DNA from: Stromatinia cepivora
Taxonomy: Eukaryota > Ascomycota > Leotiomycetes > Helotiales > Sclerotiniaceae
NCBI GenBank assembly: GCA_014898415.1
Contig: RCTD01000006.1
Location: forward strand, 1,612,001-1,676,000
Direction: 5' to 3'
DNA length: 64,000 nucleotides
Within the stretch, counting starts at the first letter, position 1. Each line of letters starts with the position of its first letter. Shown here one piece after another: positions 45,410 through 60,189 of the stretch. The notes beneath the pieces are model-generated. The model searched no databases, was not told the DNA's origin, and saw nothing but the letters and a program-made list of their open reading frames with translations. The translations under genes were made by a program, and so were the position numbers.

Positions 45410-48099
45410 CAATTCCCTTCATTGAATATTTTTGTGGTTTTTTCAGTGTGAATTTAGTAGGGTGAGGCAGGGTTGGAGGTTGGGGGATGGATGGGTTTTT
45501 GTTTTTTGGGGAATGAGAACATCTACCGTATGTATGTATGTATGTATGTATGTATGTATTATATGAATAGATAGTCGTGGCTGGAATGGGTTATTGCTTG
45601 GATGAGATTCAAGGATTATTCTCTTTGTATCTGGTTTGCCTTCTTTTTTATTACAGGGTCAGGGAATGGATATTGATGATAGTTATCAATTCGGATTTTT
45701 ACAAGAATTTTTCTAGCTTGTGGGGGATATATTCTCTATGTAGAGTTCAGCAAAGTTGCTATCCATCATCAATATACATACCCATCCGTTCAGTTGTGGG
45801 ACGTAGGACTGAGTGCCCATCAAATATTACGCTGTGGTTATTTTATCTACAGGGAGTTTTTTGGTCGATGTTTACCCCATCTACATATAACTGTGTGTGT
45901 GTGTGCACGCGTGAGATAGATCAAATACATGCGGATTTCGACAGCGGGATAAAGACCGGGTATCGTTCTTTACCCCGTGGAGATGGACGAATGTACGGCA
46001 ATCATTATTAGTGACAACAAACAGATTCCTCCTTGTTTTATCTTGTCTTATCAATCAAAAGTGGGCGGTTCTAAGATGAGCATATAAAAAGAATGAGGGC
46101 GGTGATGATGCAGTTAGGGGCATCTCTACTTTGATGGATAGTGGCCATCGAGTGTTTTGCCACTTCGTGTATTTTGATATTAGTTATGCGAATGATATTG
46201 AGTCGATGATTCTTATATAGACCTAAGTTTTGTTTATTTCGTGGGTGGATATTCTGCTCAGATTTATGGCTGCGTATTGATTCACTTATGTATCTATTAT
46301 CATGCTCCTTTCAAAATTCCTGCAACCCCATACTAGTACAAAAGCCACCTATCCCTCTCATTTGTTAAAATTAGAAGGAAATGACCAACTACGAGTTAAT
46401 GGAACTCAGACAGGCGGACTGAAGGTGAATATCACGGGTGTGCTGATCTAGATGGTTGCAGGTATAGTAGAATTTGAAATACCCTTGAGGAGAAAGAAGC
46501 TAAGAAGCCTGTATTGTGCAAGAAATATAATTTTGCCTCCTGACAATGAAAATATGTTTCGCTTCAACAATCAACGATGGTGAATACTTCATGCGCGAGT
46601 ATATTCTACGTACTCGATCGAGTACGACAATAAACTCGACCAATAACCCGATTGATGAGCAAGCAAAATTTATGAGTATATATATATGTCACGAGTGAAA
46701 AGTGTAAATTCCACACCATCCGTGTCCGAATGATTCCAAGGACGCTGCATCCAGAGTCGAAGGAACCGCTTCATGCAGATTTCTGGGGATGATGACCTGG
46801 AACGAAGTGATGCTTTATACCCATTCTAGTTTATGAGATTGAGCGATTTCTTAATGAAAGGTGGAGTCGCCGCATGAATGTTATATGTGTTGAAAGTAAA
46901 GGGATAGGAATGATGGAGTGAGTATAAAGGAGGAGACTCTGATACCTTTTTGAATTCTCAAGCAAAATACACGAAGAACAAGTGGACAAAATATCTCATC
47001 TTGATATAAATGAGAAGGAAAAGCACAGTATCGCACGGGAGGATATTTTATAGCAAAGGTGGTAGTCCGCAGCTCGGTGAAGAAAAAGAATGGTAGGATA
47101 GAATTACTATAGTATCATGCGAGAGAGAGAGAGTGTGTGGATGATATATCTCACTTTGACAGCGAAAAAGAAGATAGATGTAACAGGAACGACAGTGCGT
47201 ATGTATAGTGAGTGTATAAAGAGTGATATTGCTATAAATATCTATCTTAAGAATAAAAATCGACAGCAAATCAAATCAATATTCCAAAGAGAATGTTGTG
47301 AAACAAACTATAGCAGGACTCCTTAACTCTACCTATCAATCACCAAGAAAGCAACCATGGATTTTATATCTCATGCTATACCAGTCTAAAATCAGTTTAA
47401 CCACCACATTCCTTGACCATTCTCCCTCTTGTGCGCATAATCGTAAGTAAAACATCAAGAGAAACTACCTAGCTCTTATATACTTTCGAAGCACCCCCTT
47501 TTCCCCCCAATTTGCGAAATCGCTGATCCCTCTCATCATCTCCTTTCCTTCGTATCTCAAATTTGCATTCTCAGTTCGAATTCACTTAACAAGAAATCCA
47601 AATTTTAAATTCCAAATCTCAGCACCCGAAGACTTAACTCGAAGAGACCCAGTCAATATAAAAATCATTGAAGGGGGTTACAAAAAAGGGAATCAGTTTG
47701 AGATTGATACGCACTTTAGAGTACTCGGAGAATGATCCGAGTTTATATCTCCTGCATTTATATGTTATGTACCATATATGATATACTCTGTATTCATGAG
47801 ATTCTAGATATGAGAGGTGGCGAACGACAGAGAGAGACGGCGAGAGATTATTCCGATAGTACTGTAGCAAGATAAGGAGATACGAGAACAAATATGACAG
47901 ACAAGCGACGATAAACCAGTACACCCAACGACGACAACCCACCAACCCCTCCTTTCCCATCCATGAATCTCATACCCAAACATTCAAAAAGTAAAATATT
48001 CACCCTTCCTACTGGCAGAATATCTTAAAGATATCGCAATTAACGTAGAGCTACCTACGTACACAAAGTCGGTTTCACTACAGAAGAAGATAACAAGTA
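45410..48099. other. 2.7-kb gene-free region with microsatellites
   Basis: It contains (tatg)n at about 45530-45560, (tg)n near 45893-45905, (ta)n near 46676-46690 and (ga)n near 47119-47132. An open frame at 45577-46011 (144 aa) has no domain and an atypical composition. Nothing else is supported. Confidence 0.45.
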
Positions 48100-48487
48100 C
48101 CCCTCCACTTATATTAGTCGATCTCCAATTTTACACCAAAAACAGCCAAAATACATAGTTTTCACTTGAATATTTTGATATAAAATAAATTTCAAAACCC
48201 CCAAAAATTTATTCATTGAATAATAATAGTTTTAAATTGAAACTTTTATTTTTCTTAATTTTCCCCGCAAAAATCAGATTAAATTTCCTTTACTAATTTT
48301 CTATCTTGATTATATAATCTATAAAAATCGTAAAAGTAAATTTCAAATTTTTAATTATTAGTTTAGATCGAAATATCTGAAATTGTGAATTTGAAAGATC
48401 TTTTTATTATTATTGTAAATATAATTATTTGTTAAGATAGATGAGTTTTGGTGTAAAAAGCCCTTTCGACTAGTATAGGTGGTCTAG
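48100..48487. mobile_element. AT-rich MITE with degraded terminal inverted repeats
   Basis: The left end reads ccacttatattagtcg and then ttttacaccaaaaac. The right end, read on the minus strand, gives ccacctatactagtcg and then tttttacaccaaaact. TA dinucleotides flank at 48098-48099 and 48488-48489. The 388-bp interior is AT-rich without ORF. The exact outer limits are a few bases uncertain. Confidence 0.7.
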
Positions 48488-49326
48488 TACTGTAGAGCCG
48501 AGAACAATAAGAACAATACATAGCTACCTGCCCCTACCATACCATACCATGCCATGCCCTCCCTCCTCATTTCCAATCCAGTTCATCTCGATGAAATATT
48601 CTTCGTCCGCAGAAGTGATTTCTTACCATCACATCACCATGTAAACAATCAACTCACCATCTACCTACAGCATCACCAATCCCGAACATTCGCCTCCTTA
48701 GACGAAATAATACCCTCATCTTGTCCCATTTCATCGTGTTAGGTACCTAGGTAATTAAATGAAAACATAACTTCTTCCCAAGGCCTTTAAACTTTAAACT
48801 TCAAACTTCACATGACATATCTCACATTCACATTCACATCCCAGCTCGCACTTAAGTTCACCACCCCCTCTCATATCACATCTCCACGGCCATGTAATTA
48901 CTTCCATCCAAATCCCATTCAAATCTCACTCACTCATTCACCCACTCACTCAAATCACTCAAACAACCAATCCAAAACAATCTCACACAATAACTCATTC
49001 ATTCATTCAATTTACAATCGAATTCGAATTCGCCATCGCCTGCATAAATAGGTAAAGGTAGGTACTCAAGTCCCAAGTCCAACTAACCCTATAGTAATCC
49101 ATCCATCCATCCATCCATGCCGTCCATGCCATTCAACCATTCCATATCAGGAACTTAAAAACATGACTACAAAAGAAGTAAGCAGAACGGTCGATACCCG
49201 ATATCCACAATGCCATCAAAGGGTATTGATTGATATTACCCCAAGCTCGAAAGAGTCACCCTACAACAACACATTTTTACGTCCATCCATCGACCAGTAT
49301 GAGAAAATCCCAAAGCCAAACTCAAA
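48488..49326. other. Intergenic, low-complexity C/A-rich
   Basis: It holds ccatacc-type repeats at about 48536-48557, tcactca/attcattc-rich stretches at about 48920-49010 and (atcc)n at about 49096-49118. This is the 3' flank of the kinase gene. Confidence 0.5.
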
Positions 49327-50792
<1,466 letters not shown>

Positions 50793-52261
50793 TATAATAA
50801 AATGGGAATAGGAGGATATAAAAAGGAAAGCAAGAAGATAATAAAGAGGAAATAGTATTTAGGGATTTCTAGGTATATAGAAAGTACTCATTTTCATCCG
50901 CCAATACAGATGTTCTTGATTATACTTCCTCCTTATCACCTCGCGGGGAAGGTAAATGGGTAAGTCAAACTCACAACTCATCGTGCCTGCTTTCTTGAAA
51001 TACCTATGACTACCTCAATTATCTGCTTCTCTCTCAAATATCTTCTTAAATGATTTAAGATATGTGATCACTGTTTGCGCAAAGTTGAATATGAGAAATT
51101 TGGGTAAAATTTGTAGAGATTCTCCTTTCAAGTAAGAAGTTCAAATGTTGTTGCGGAGATGTCTTGGTGGGGCTGGTGGGCTGAACAGGCTGGCAAGAGA
51201 TTCAAAAAGAGTTCAAAGAAAGAAAGATGTTTTGGAACTTCTTTTTGAAATGATGATTGTTGAAATGGAGTAGAATATCCTAGATCATACGAGTGATAGA
51301 TATCAAGAGAGGAATCAAAATATTCACACTATTTATAAGAAGAAGAAAGATGTCAACGAAAAGGAAATAGATATTTAATAAAGTTTCTATCCCAGAAGCT
51401 TGTCGGTTTATCTCTCCCTCTTCTTCTTTCATCAGCTGCAATAAATAATAACATACAGCTACAATCAAGTTTACGCAGCACAAGAATAATGAACGGCGGG
51501 GCAGTGGCAGTGGTAGTGGTCAGCACAGGGTTCATTTCAGAGTGTGGCTCAGATGTTTAGATCCAATATTGATCGAAGTGGAGAGGAGGGAAGTAATTGG
51601 ATACGAATGAGTACAAAGTAGGTTACGTACAAGCTTGGAAGTTATTTCAATGAAAGAGTAAAGAGAAGTAAAAGTTTGGTCCGAGGTAGGTAGAGGTAGA
51701 CCTTCCCCTTTTATTGACGTCAGATACAAAGTAAATAAAGTATATTATTTGATATAAATATAGTAGTGAATTAAAACCACAACCACGAGGGAATAGCTTC
51801 GTATTCATCTCATCATATTCATTTTACCTACCTACTGACTGTACTGATAAAGTAGGTAGATACGAAAAACAACTAGAATACGGCATCACCCCACTACAAA
51901 TAAACCTACAAGGTAAATAAATCAATAAGCTTTTCCCGCTCTAACTAAAACGTTACCAAGCTCTAGTCTAGCCCTATTCATCCGCCCCTCCCAAGCCGGC
52001 CAGCTACCTGACTACCTACCCTACCCTACCCTACCCTACGCCTTATCGTATGCAGGTTCCCATTCTCAAGAGAGCCCAATACATCATCACCACGAACATA
52101 CTAAGAGATCAACCATTGTCGTTCATTCCTTCAGATATTCAGAAACCGTCTTCTTGTTTACTATCTAGCTCAAATATAAACAAACAGTGGGAGATTCTTT
52201 TTCGAGTTCGCCTTAAGGGTATTGAGGGTATACAGCATACAACAGATACTTGACTGAAGTC
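50793..52261. other. Divergent promoter region, kinase and E2 genes
   Basis: About 1.5 kb between two start codons on opposite strands. It contains (taccc)n at about 52014-52037 (five units) and several ctacctac stretches. No RNA gene recognised. Confidence 0.5.
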
Positions 52262-53009
52262 ATGGCCATGGGTATTGCGAGTAAACGTTTAGCTAAAGAG
52301 CTTGCTAAGGTATGTATACATAATCTAACTCAAAACTTCTCACTCTCCTCACTCTCCTCACTCGCAGAATTCAAAACTAACTCTACGCTTCCTCCTGCAT
52401 AGATCCACCAAAGTCTTCCACCAGGAATAACCCTCGTATCCGCCGACGATTTCACAGAATGGCTTCTCGACATCCGCGTCTTAGATGCTAATCCCCTCTA
52501 CCAAGATCAAACCTACCGGTTAAAATTTAAATTCACACCCAACTATCCAATCGGTATGTTCTTTTTTTCTTTGCCACTTCCCCCTGCATCCATCTTCCAA
52601 CTATCTCCCTCCACTCTCCCTCACTCTCCATTCCCCAACTATCTCCCTTACCCCTCCCCCACCCCTCCTTCCTCATCTCCGTCCCCATTCCCTCCTCCAA
52701 AACCCAAACCCCAACTAACAACCCCCCTCCCCAGAACCCCCCGAAGTAACCTTCCTCCCCCTCACCACACCCTCCCGCCCAATCCCGATGCACCCACACA
52801 TCTACTCCAACGGCATAATCTGTCTCGATCTCCTGGGAACACAAGGGTGGTCACCCGTGCAAAACGTCGAGAGCATCTGCATGTCACTGCAATCCATGTT
52901 AACTGGGAATACGAAGAATGAGCGACCCGAGGGCGATCGCGAGTTTGTGAAGTATAATACGAAGCGCCCGAGGGATATTGAGTTTTATTATCATGATGAT
53001 GGAGTTTAG
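52262..53009 (+). CDS. UBE2W-type ubiquitin-conjugating enzyme (E2)
   Basis: Exons 52262-52309, 52403-52553 and 52735-53009 give 157 aa ending in TAG. Introns are 93 and 181 bp; the second is strikingly pyrimidine-rich. The UBC fold shows KRLAKELAK, the beta sheet ending FKFTPNYPIEPPEVTF, and the active-site block MHPHIYSNGIICLDLL with the catalytic Cys96. The usual HPN triad is HPH (residues 86-88), the hallmark of UBE2W, which attaches ubiquitin to protein N-termini. The C-terminus RPRDIEFYYHDDGV lacks the usual last helices, as in UBE2W. N-terminal specificity is inferred from that similarity. Confidence 0.92.
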
Positions 53010-53476
53010 GGGTGGGGGTTGAGGAGGGGGAGGGGGAGGGGGAGAGGGAGGGGGAAGAATGGGGGGGGGCCTTGATTGTGAAGGGGGAGGAGAGGAGTGG
53101 AGTTTTTTGAGTGCGATGGAAGAGGAGTGAGTGAATTCATGGATGAACGCAGGACATGAACAATGAAGAAATGCATGAATGAATCAAGAGTGTATAAGCG
53201 CAAAGGTTAGGAAGGAATCCTTTGATCTCCTGCATCATAGCAAGGCGTTGAAGTGGCGGGATTTTTTTTTCACAGAGAGAGAGACCATTTTATATTTTTT
53301 ATACGACAGGAATGCTGAGGTTCATAAAGTTCATAAATAGAATATCCGATATGATTATTGTATTACCAAGATTTGTCTGTTCTCATTACTCATACATCTA
53401 TCATGTCCATTGCATCATCATCTGAACCCTCTAGCTATATTCATACAATAATCCCATCTCTAATACTATATCAACC
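53010..53476. other. Convergent 3' regions with G-rich tract
   Basis: The tract 53010-53070 on the plus strand is almost pure G/A (ggaggggggagg-like runs and a run of eight G). It separates the E2 and COQ6 genes, which end tail to tail. Confidence 0.6.
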
Positions 53477-55074
53477 CTATAAAATCTTAGCTCCCGTCCC
53501 AGCCGCCTGACCCATCAAGAATTTCTTCAACGGCCCCATGGCATCCACAGCCCTCAAACCCAACGTCCTCCCCCAAACCACCAGTCCTCTCTCCACACTA
53601 TACAACTTATGTAACTTATCCACCACTCCCAGTAACACATGATTCTGCATATACCTCTCGGCATTATACCCCTCCAAACTCATGCGCACCCCAATATCCA
53701 TACCATGTTCCACCGCATAGCCAATACTTTTCACTAAACTCTCGACATCTCCTTGTCCTTGATTAAGTCCCTGGCCCGCCAGCGGATGAATAGTATGTGC
53801 GGCGTCTCCGACGAGGGCGATGCGTTCCCCGATGTATGTATCTGCGTGGCGCATTTTGAGCGGGAAGGAAGCGATGCTATTTTCTTGGACGCCGGTGACT
53901 GGAGCGGGGACGGAGCCGGAAATGGGTGTGTGTTGGAGACGCCATGATACCTCTTCTGCCTGGCCTGAAGATTGGGTGTGCATGTATTTTAAATCCACAG
54001 TACTCAATCTGAACGCTGCATTAACCATAGCGATGAAATCTCTCGGGCTCAGTGCTTTCAAAACGGCGGCATTCTCTGGTGTGGTGCTCCAAACTAATGT
54101 TGCGTAGTTTCCTGGTAGAGGTAACATGGCTACTGGTCCTGTAGGTAAGAATCTCTGATATGCGATCTTGCCCACTTCATGTTGTGCTTCCAATTCCAAG
54201 GTCGCTACTACACCCACACGACCATAATCCCACCCTCGACTCTCTATTCCTGCAAATTTCCTCACGGGGGAATTTTGCCCATCTGCACCGACTAGTAATC
54301 TCGCGGCGAGACTTTTTGCGTGTCCTTCAACCTTCACTATTGGCCAGCCAGAAAAATCACCCTCTTCTGTTTCGTGTCCCAACTCAATATTCGCAACCTT
54401 CCCCTCCAAAACACCAACCCCTCCTAACCCCTCTATCCTCCGCAGTAACCCCCTCACCAAATTCGCATTCTCATTCATATAAGCCACTACCTTCCCCTCA
54501 CCAGTATTATCCTCCACCGTCCCATGCGCTTCCTCAACATCAAACTCAATCCTCCCCCCACTAACCCCATCCCAAACCTGCATGCCCCCATACCCCTGTA
54601 CCCTCTGCCGCTCCACCAGTTCCCAAGCCCCAATCTCCTCGAGAAACCTCACACTCTTCGGTGTCAAACTACTACATCTATTTGAATATTCTCCTTCTTT
54701 AAGTTTCCAATTGAGCGATTTGGAAAGAGATTGTGGTTCGATTAGGACGAGACGGAGATTGCGAGTGAGGGGGTTTGCGCCTGGGTTTCAATGAGTTTTC
54801 ATTCATTTAATGAACATATATTTAAGAATGATGGATTGACAGAAAGAAAGGAGAAAGCCATACGTAAAGCAGTAACTAGACTTAAGCCGGCAGGTCCACC
54901 ACCCACACATACCACATCATAAACATCTGGGCGCGCGTTTGTAGGTGAATTCGAAATCGAAGGGGAAGTGGTGCTATAATACGAAGAAGTCGTGGCAAAA
55001 CTTCTTATGCGTCTCGTACAAGTTTGACATATATAAGGGTTAAGCCTTTTCAGTGACGAATTCAATAGTTTCAT
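53477..55074 (-). CDS. COQ6: Ubiquinone biosynthesis FAD monooxygenase COQ6
   Basis: Minus-strand exons 54864-55074 and 53477-54780 join across an 83-bp intron (GTATGG...CAG, phase 1) to 504 aa ending in TAA. A basic presequence (MKLLNSSLKRLNPYICQTCT) suits mitochondrial import. The FAD Rossmann motif GGGPAG (residues 58-63) follows VYDVVCV, then LTPKSVRFLEEIGAWE, the GADGQNSPVR motif and the second FAD motif GDAAHTIHPLAGQGLNQGQG. These define the UbiH/COQ6 flavin hydroxylases. COQ6 introduces the C5 hydroxyl of the ubiquinone ring in the CoQ synthome at the inner membrane. Length is normal. Confidence 0.95.
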
Positions 55075-55843
55075 TCTGAATGTAATGGGTTGTAATATGA
55101 TCGGGTTGGAGTGAGGGGAAGAGAAATGAGGCGATGTAAAAGTGAAAGCTACCCTTGCACCAGTACTTCAAAGCTTAATCTAGAATCACGTGTAGATACA
55201 ATGTGGCATTATTATCGGAGAATTTCGAGAAGAAATGCATTTGAGATAGAAATGCATCATAAAGTGACGTTAAAGGTTATTTAGGGCTCTATATGACGGA
55301 ATGGTTACTTTTGTTATCATGTCTTCTAACCAAAGTATGAACATTAGCGATAACAACTGGAAATTACTCATATCACATTGCACATTATCAATGTCAGGAT
55401 GGATTTTTGAATATTATCTTTTTAATTCCCTCTACTTTACTGCAAAGATATGTAAAGATTATGTACAACTGTAACTAGGTATGATAAGATGGCAGTGAGC
55501 CTGAATGTTTCTGATAGTGTGTGCTGTCGCTATTGATGTGCAATGGCAAAAAAGGGAGCTGGCGAGAAGCCCAATGAACGCGAGATAAGCAGCAGCAATC
55601 GAATGCAAGAAGAAACAAATCTTTTGCACTTTAATTCTGGGAGATCCTATCCCTCTCATTCCCTAAGGGTTTTCACTTACCCGAAGCCAGCTTATAGGGT
55701 ATGCAAGAAAGTTTTAACCATGCAATGCCGCGTTTTGTAAATGCAATAATGGATAACTGTTCTATTGAAACACAGGCAATAAAAAGTTCGAAGTCCGAAT
55801 TTATATTGGAGAAGCTGCTGTAAATTTGCGTGGAATCTTTGAT
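55075..55843. other. Intergenic between COQ6 and TOP1
   Basis: COQ6 promoter and TOP1 3' flank. No RNA gene or repeat seen. Confidence 0.5.
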
Positions 55844-58800
55844 TTAGAATTCCCAATCATCCTCGTCCTTAATAGAATCGATAGCCCAAGCGAACTTTTC
55901 ACGGAGAGTCTTGGAGAAGAACTTTTCGATCGGTACGTCAAACTTCTGAGAGAAGACGACAGTGAGACGTGGATCGATATAATTCTGAAATATTGTTAGC
56001 TATGAATTTCACACTCATTCATGAGAAAAACTCACAATCTTACTAGTACCGAGCGCAACCTCCTTGTTACCCTCCCGGTCTTCACGCTTGAGAAGCATGT
56101 TGGCGATTCTTTCGTCAATCTTCGTGATGTTGGCTTCGAACTTTTCGACGCTGGGTCCCTTGCCTTCAGCCTCAACCTTCTTTGTCTTGTTTTCTTTTTT
56201 GAACTTCTTCTCAAGATCTGTGGCAGCTTGGAGTCGCTCGTTAAGCTCTTTTGTCTTCATTTCTTTTTGACCTTCGGATACGAGTTTCTCATTCTCCTTT
56301 GCAAATTTCTTTTCGATCTTGACACGCTCCTGGGCAACGAGGAAGGCTTGATGCTCTTGAATCCAAGCTTCATCAAGTTCTTCATCCAAGGCGAACCAAT
56401 CAGCACCCTTCTTCTTCTTCTGCTTTGGATCGAGATCGAGAATCATTTGCTTGAGGCGCCACTTCTGATATTTTAGACCCTTGACTGCATCATCCATTTT
56501 CTCAATTGCAGCCTCATGACTAGCACCAACGGTACGCTTGTGGTTACAAAGAATGGCAACTTTGCGATTGCAGTCGTTGTACAGCTTGATTTTCTCTTGC
56601 ATAGAAATGTCACTGTTCTTGAGCTTCTTTAGGAGATCCGACATAGTCCAAGAGGCGTTGTAAGTACGGAATACCTTGGCACTCAAACCTGGCATATAGT
56701 TCGTCAAGTGCTTGTTCAATTGTGTGGTCTGCAATTGTCAGTAATTTTCTGAATGAAGCATAGTCTTGTACTTACATTGAGTCGATCAAAAATGTCATCA
56801 CCGTTCTTCTTTGGAGCCTTTTTGAAGATCTTCAGATTCTTGAAAACTTGAGGATCAACTGTTACCTCATCGTAGAATCGGATACTGTCCTTTCCCAGGA
56901 AGTCGAAAATAACGGTATTCGGGGGCTTCAAAGTGACGTGCTCATATTTCAAAGAACAACATCCAACTGTTTCGGCTTCATTCTCCGTATCCTTTTCATT
57001 ACCAGCACGCAAGGCAAACTTATCAATAAGGTAAACTGCGGTGGCTCGTTGCCGATCAGCCATGAGTTCAGCATGAAGATCTTGAGTATAGTCCTTTCGG
57101 ATGCGATCAATGTGCTCTTTCAACTCACGAGCTTTTTCAAACTTTTTGAAATCGCTCTGGCCCTTGATGCTACTCTTAGCTGCAAGCATGACATACTTGT
57201 AAGCACCATTGATGTTTTCTTGCCACATAGCAAGCCAAGTAGCCTTGTTGTCATGTTGAATAGCTTTCCATTTATGACCTTCAGGAGGAGAAGGAACAGT
57301 AGCTTCTTTGCCGATGTTGATCGTGATTTGCTCAGGAGTGACTCTGAGCTTGACTTTACCAGTCTTTGGATGCTCGCCACGACCACGGAATAGTCCAGGA
57401 GGTTCAACACGGAAATTGCCCACATCCTCCTTGCGTCCATCCCAGATGCAAGTCTTGTATGGAGCTTCAGCCTCATCTTTAGCCGCTTTCTCGGCCTTCT
57501 TCTCAGCAGCAGATCGAGCCTTCCTCTCGGTACTCTTGCCATCATAATACTCGAAAATGGGCTTGAAGTCGAGCTTACTAAACTCCTTGATGGCGACCTT
57601 GTTTCCGTCCTTATCCTTGGCACCTCCAGTCTTCTTGACCGAATCGGTGAAATCTTTGAAAAAGTTCTTCTGGAAAGTGGGATTTTCGACATTGTGGGTT
57701 GAATTCAACATAGCGCCAAAGAAGCCTGCAATTTCTTCTGATTCGAGAGACAGGGTAAGTGGAATCCCATCATACCTCAATTTGACGTTCTTTGGGAGTG
57801 GCTCGTATTCTGGAGGGAAAACAACTCCATTGTGTTGCAATGTCTCCCATTTGATGCTGTCATCCTCCTTCTTGGGTGCATCCCACCAACGATAGACCTC
57901 ATCTGCTTCTTCGCTCTCATCCTTCTTGGACTTGGCTTTCTTCGTATCTGGTTCAGGCTTGACTTTGCCGTTTGTCTTTTTTGGAGCTGTCTTCTTTGCA
58001 AGAGGCGCATCTGAATCAGATTCCTCTTTCTTTACACCATTAGTCCTCTTCGCCGATGATTTCGCAGGAGCCACGCCATTGGGCTTTCGCCTTTTGGGTG
58101 CAACATCCTCATCGCTATCGGATTCCTCTTTCTTGATGGCCTTCTTTGGGGCTGCCTTCTTTGCTCGTATGGCTTTAGCTTCCTTCTCAGCGTGCTTTTC
58201 GATGGAAGCCTTCTCCTTGGAAAGTTTAACGGTGAGCGGCTCATCATCTGAAGTTGATTCTCCGATCGCAGCCGCAGAGGCCTTCGGGGGTAACTTTGAA
58301 TTGCGCCTGCCAGCCAAGGGCATGTCATCATCTGAATCGGAGTCCATGGCTTTCTTCCTGGATGTTCTTTGTCGTTTCGCCTAATGCATCATCAGTATAC
58401 CATCTAGTGCGAAGATTGTGCATCATAAAAGATATCATATGCTTGAATGCTCAAACTAAAAATCGACGTACCAATGGCACCTCTTCACTTTCACTGCCGC
58501 TTCCATCCACCTTGTAGTTTATGGGCTTCCCATTAGCGATGCTTGATCGTGATTTTCGCTTTGAAGCGCCATTTGTTGCAGGTCCATCCACATCCATAGG
58601 ATCGTCCAAAACAGGTCCATTGCGAATAGAGATTCCTACGGGGGCAACCTTCGCATTTGCGACAGCCTTGTCCATGGCCTTATCGACAGTTTTCGAAATA
58701 CGAGCTTGAGAAACTGTGAATAGAAATCAGAACATGTAAAGCTGAGATAAAATCAATTCGACAAAGTTGTAAAGCTGAAGGGTTGGAAGGTCGAGCAGAA

Positions 58801-58909
58801 AATGGTGGCTTAGGCTGTGACGGCAGGAGAGAAAAACTGTTTGTTACTTACCATTGCCATTGGTTCCATTTGTTCTTGCCAAAGGCATATCATCATCAGA
58901 AGAAGACAT
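55844..58909 (-). CDS. TOP1: DNA topoisomerase I (type IB)
   Basis: Five minus-strand exons, 58852-58909, 58472-58713, 56776-58380, 56036-56728 and 55844-55984, join with matching phases to 912 aa ending in TAA. The first ~240 residues are charged, Lys/Ser/Asp-rich and disordered with nuclear-import-like basic runs ([19 protein letters not shown]). The core begins [18 protein letters not shown], then [20 protein letters not shown], the [13 protein letters not shown] active-site Arg block and CCSLKYEHV. After a coiled linker, the last exon starts NYIDPRL with the catalytic Tyr868, preceded by GTSKI. The enzyme nicks one strand and relaxes supercoils in the nucleus. The splice falls between the SKI and the NY of the active-site motif. 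Confidence 0.96.
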
Positions 58910-60189
58910 ATTGAAAGGAAAAGTGTTGTTGTCGAAATAGATGTAAAGTTGAGGAAGTTGTTGCTTGAGGGTAATAAGAGCTGAATGTTGTCAATAATGC
59001 TGCTCTTTTTTAGGCTTTATTGGCGGTTCAAAACCGCGATCGAAAGTGAATTAAAATCAAGATCCAACCAAAGAAATATACCTCTGAGCGCGTGTTATTG
59101 TATGATGGGCTATGTGTCTTGTTGTGCCAAACGGAAAGTCTATTATCCTAAAGACAGATTGGAGAATGAGGCGCTTTGCGAACATGCAAGAAAGTGTAAA
59201 AAAGGTAGGCGTCTTCGGTGGTCAATCGGATTATATTGACTGCTTCAAAACGAAGGTCAGCTTTTTATTAGTATGCCGAGCTACTCATACGAATCCTTAT
59301 TGGTTGCCACTGTCCCCACTTATAAAACCGAGAAAGCAAGGGTAGGTATGATTTTGGTGCGGAATGGTGCATGTAGCAGATCAGTTCTTTTTATGGAGTA
59401 TTATAACCCGTGAGTAGGTATATATATACAGAGTAGGTATATTAGTGAATAATATATCAGTGAAAATAGCGATCATGGGTTTTTTGTTTTCTGAGGAGTT
59501 TAATTTTAGTAGAGCCCAGTAGATACCTGAGTACGGTTGGTTATGTTATGATCACCTAATTAAATTATAATAAAGGTCTATGTTTGATAGATACTTTTAG
59601 TTAGTAGTATTTGAACATAAACAAAAGACGCTCACATAAAGTTTATTTATCTAGTTATCTGTACAGACCGTACCTGCTCTATTATCTACCTAGATATTAA
59701 TCTCAACTCTAGTAACCTTACCGTACACTGCTTATGGCTGACTGACTGTTCATAACCCGATAAACCGGTCCGGATGGGCCAAAGTAAGCTGGAGTCGAGT
59801 TATTCTAAAAGTTTTACTTCGAGCTTTTCTTCTGGTTGACATCATATTAGGTATTTCAAGGCTAAGATTGAGGCTAAGATTCCTGCAAAGAACTGTTTTT
59901 GATATTCAATGCCCATGTTGATGAACTTCGACAATCTACTAGCTACATGTTAGATAAGGTCGGGGCAACTTGTACACTGTCTAGAATGGGAACATTGAGG
60001 CTTTCCTGCAGAGATTTGATTTTAAATGGTTAATAAACTTGCGATTTTGATGAACTTTGACAACCCACATGTCAAAAAGGTCGGGACAACTCATACACTA
60101 CCTAGAATGTAAATATATAAACTGTTTAGCTTCCAAGAATTGTTGACTTGGAACAGACAAGAAGTACATCGATTTATATCTTCGCATGC
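58910..60189. other. Intergenic, 5' side of TOP1
   Basis: TOP1 promoter and beyond. It contains an imperfect direct repeat pair (59919-59990 and 60048-60110). No gene supported. Confidence 0.45.
59919..60110. repeat. Imperfect ~65-70-bp direct repeat pair
   Basis: The two copies share tgatgaactt, gacaa, aaggtcggg, caact and tacact, then ctagaatg. They differ by substitutions and a short gap and are separated by about 57 bp. Confidence 0.7.

Noticed and set aside
45577..46011. 144-aa open frame after the third tRNA-Lys
   Set aside because: Aromatic and Cys-rich composition without pattern, overlap with simple repeats, and no splice signals or homology recognised.
56021..56476. 151-aa plus-strand Leu/Phe-rich frame
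   Set aside because: Antisense of the TOP1 coiled linker; Lys/Glu codons on the other strand read as Phe/Leu here.
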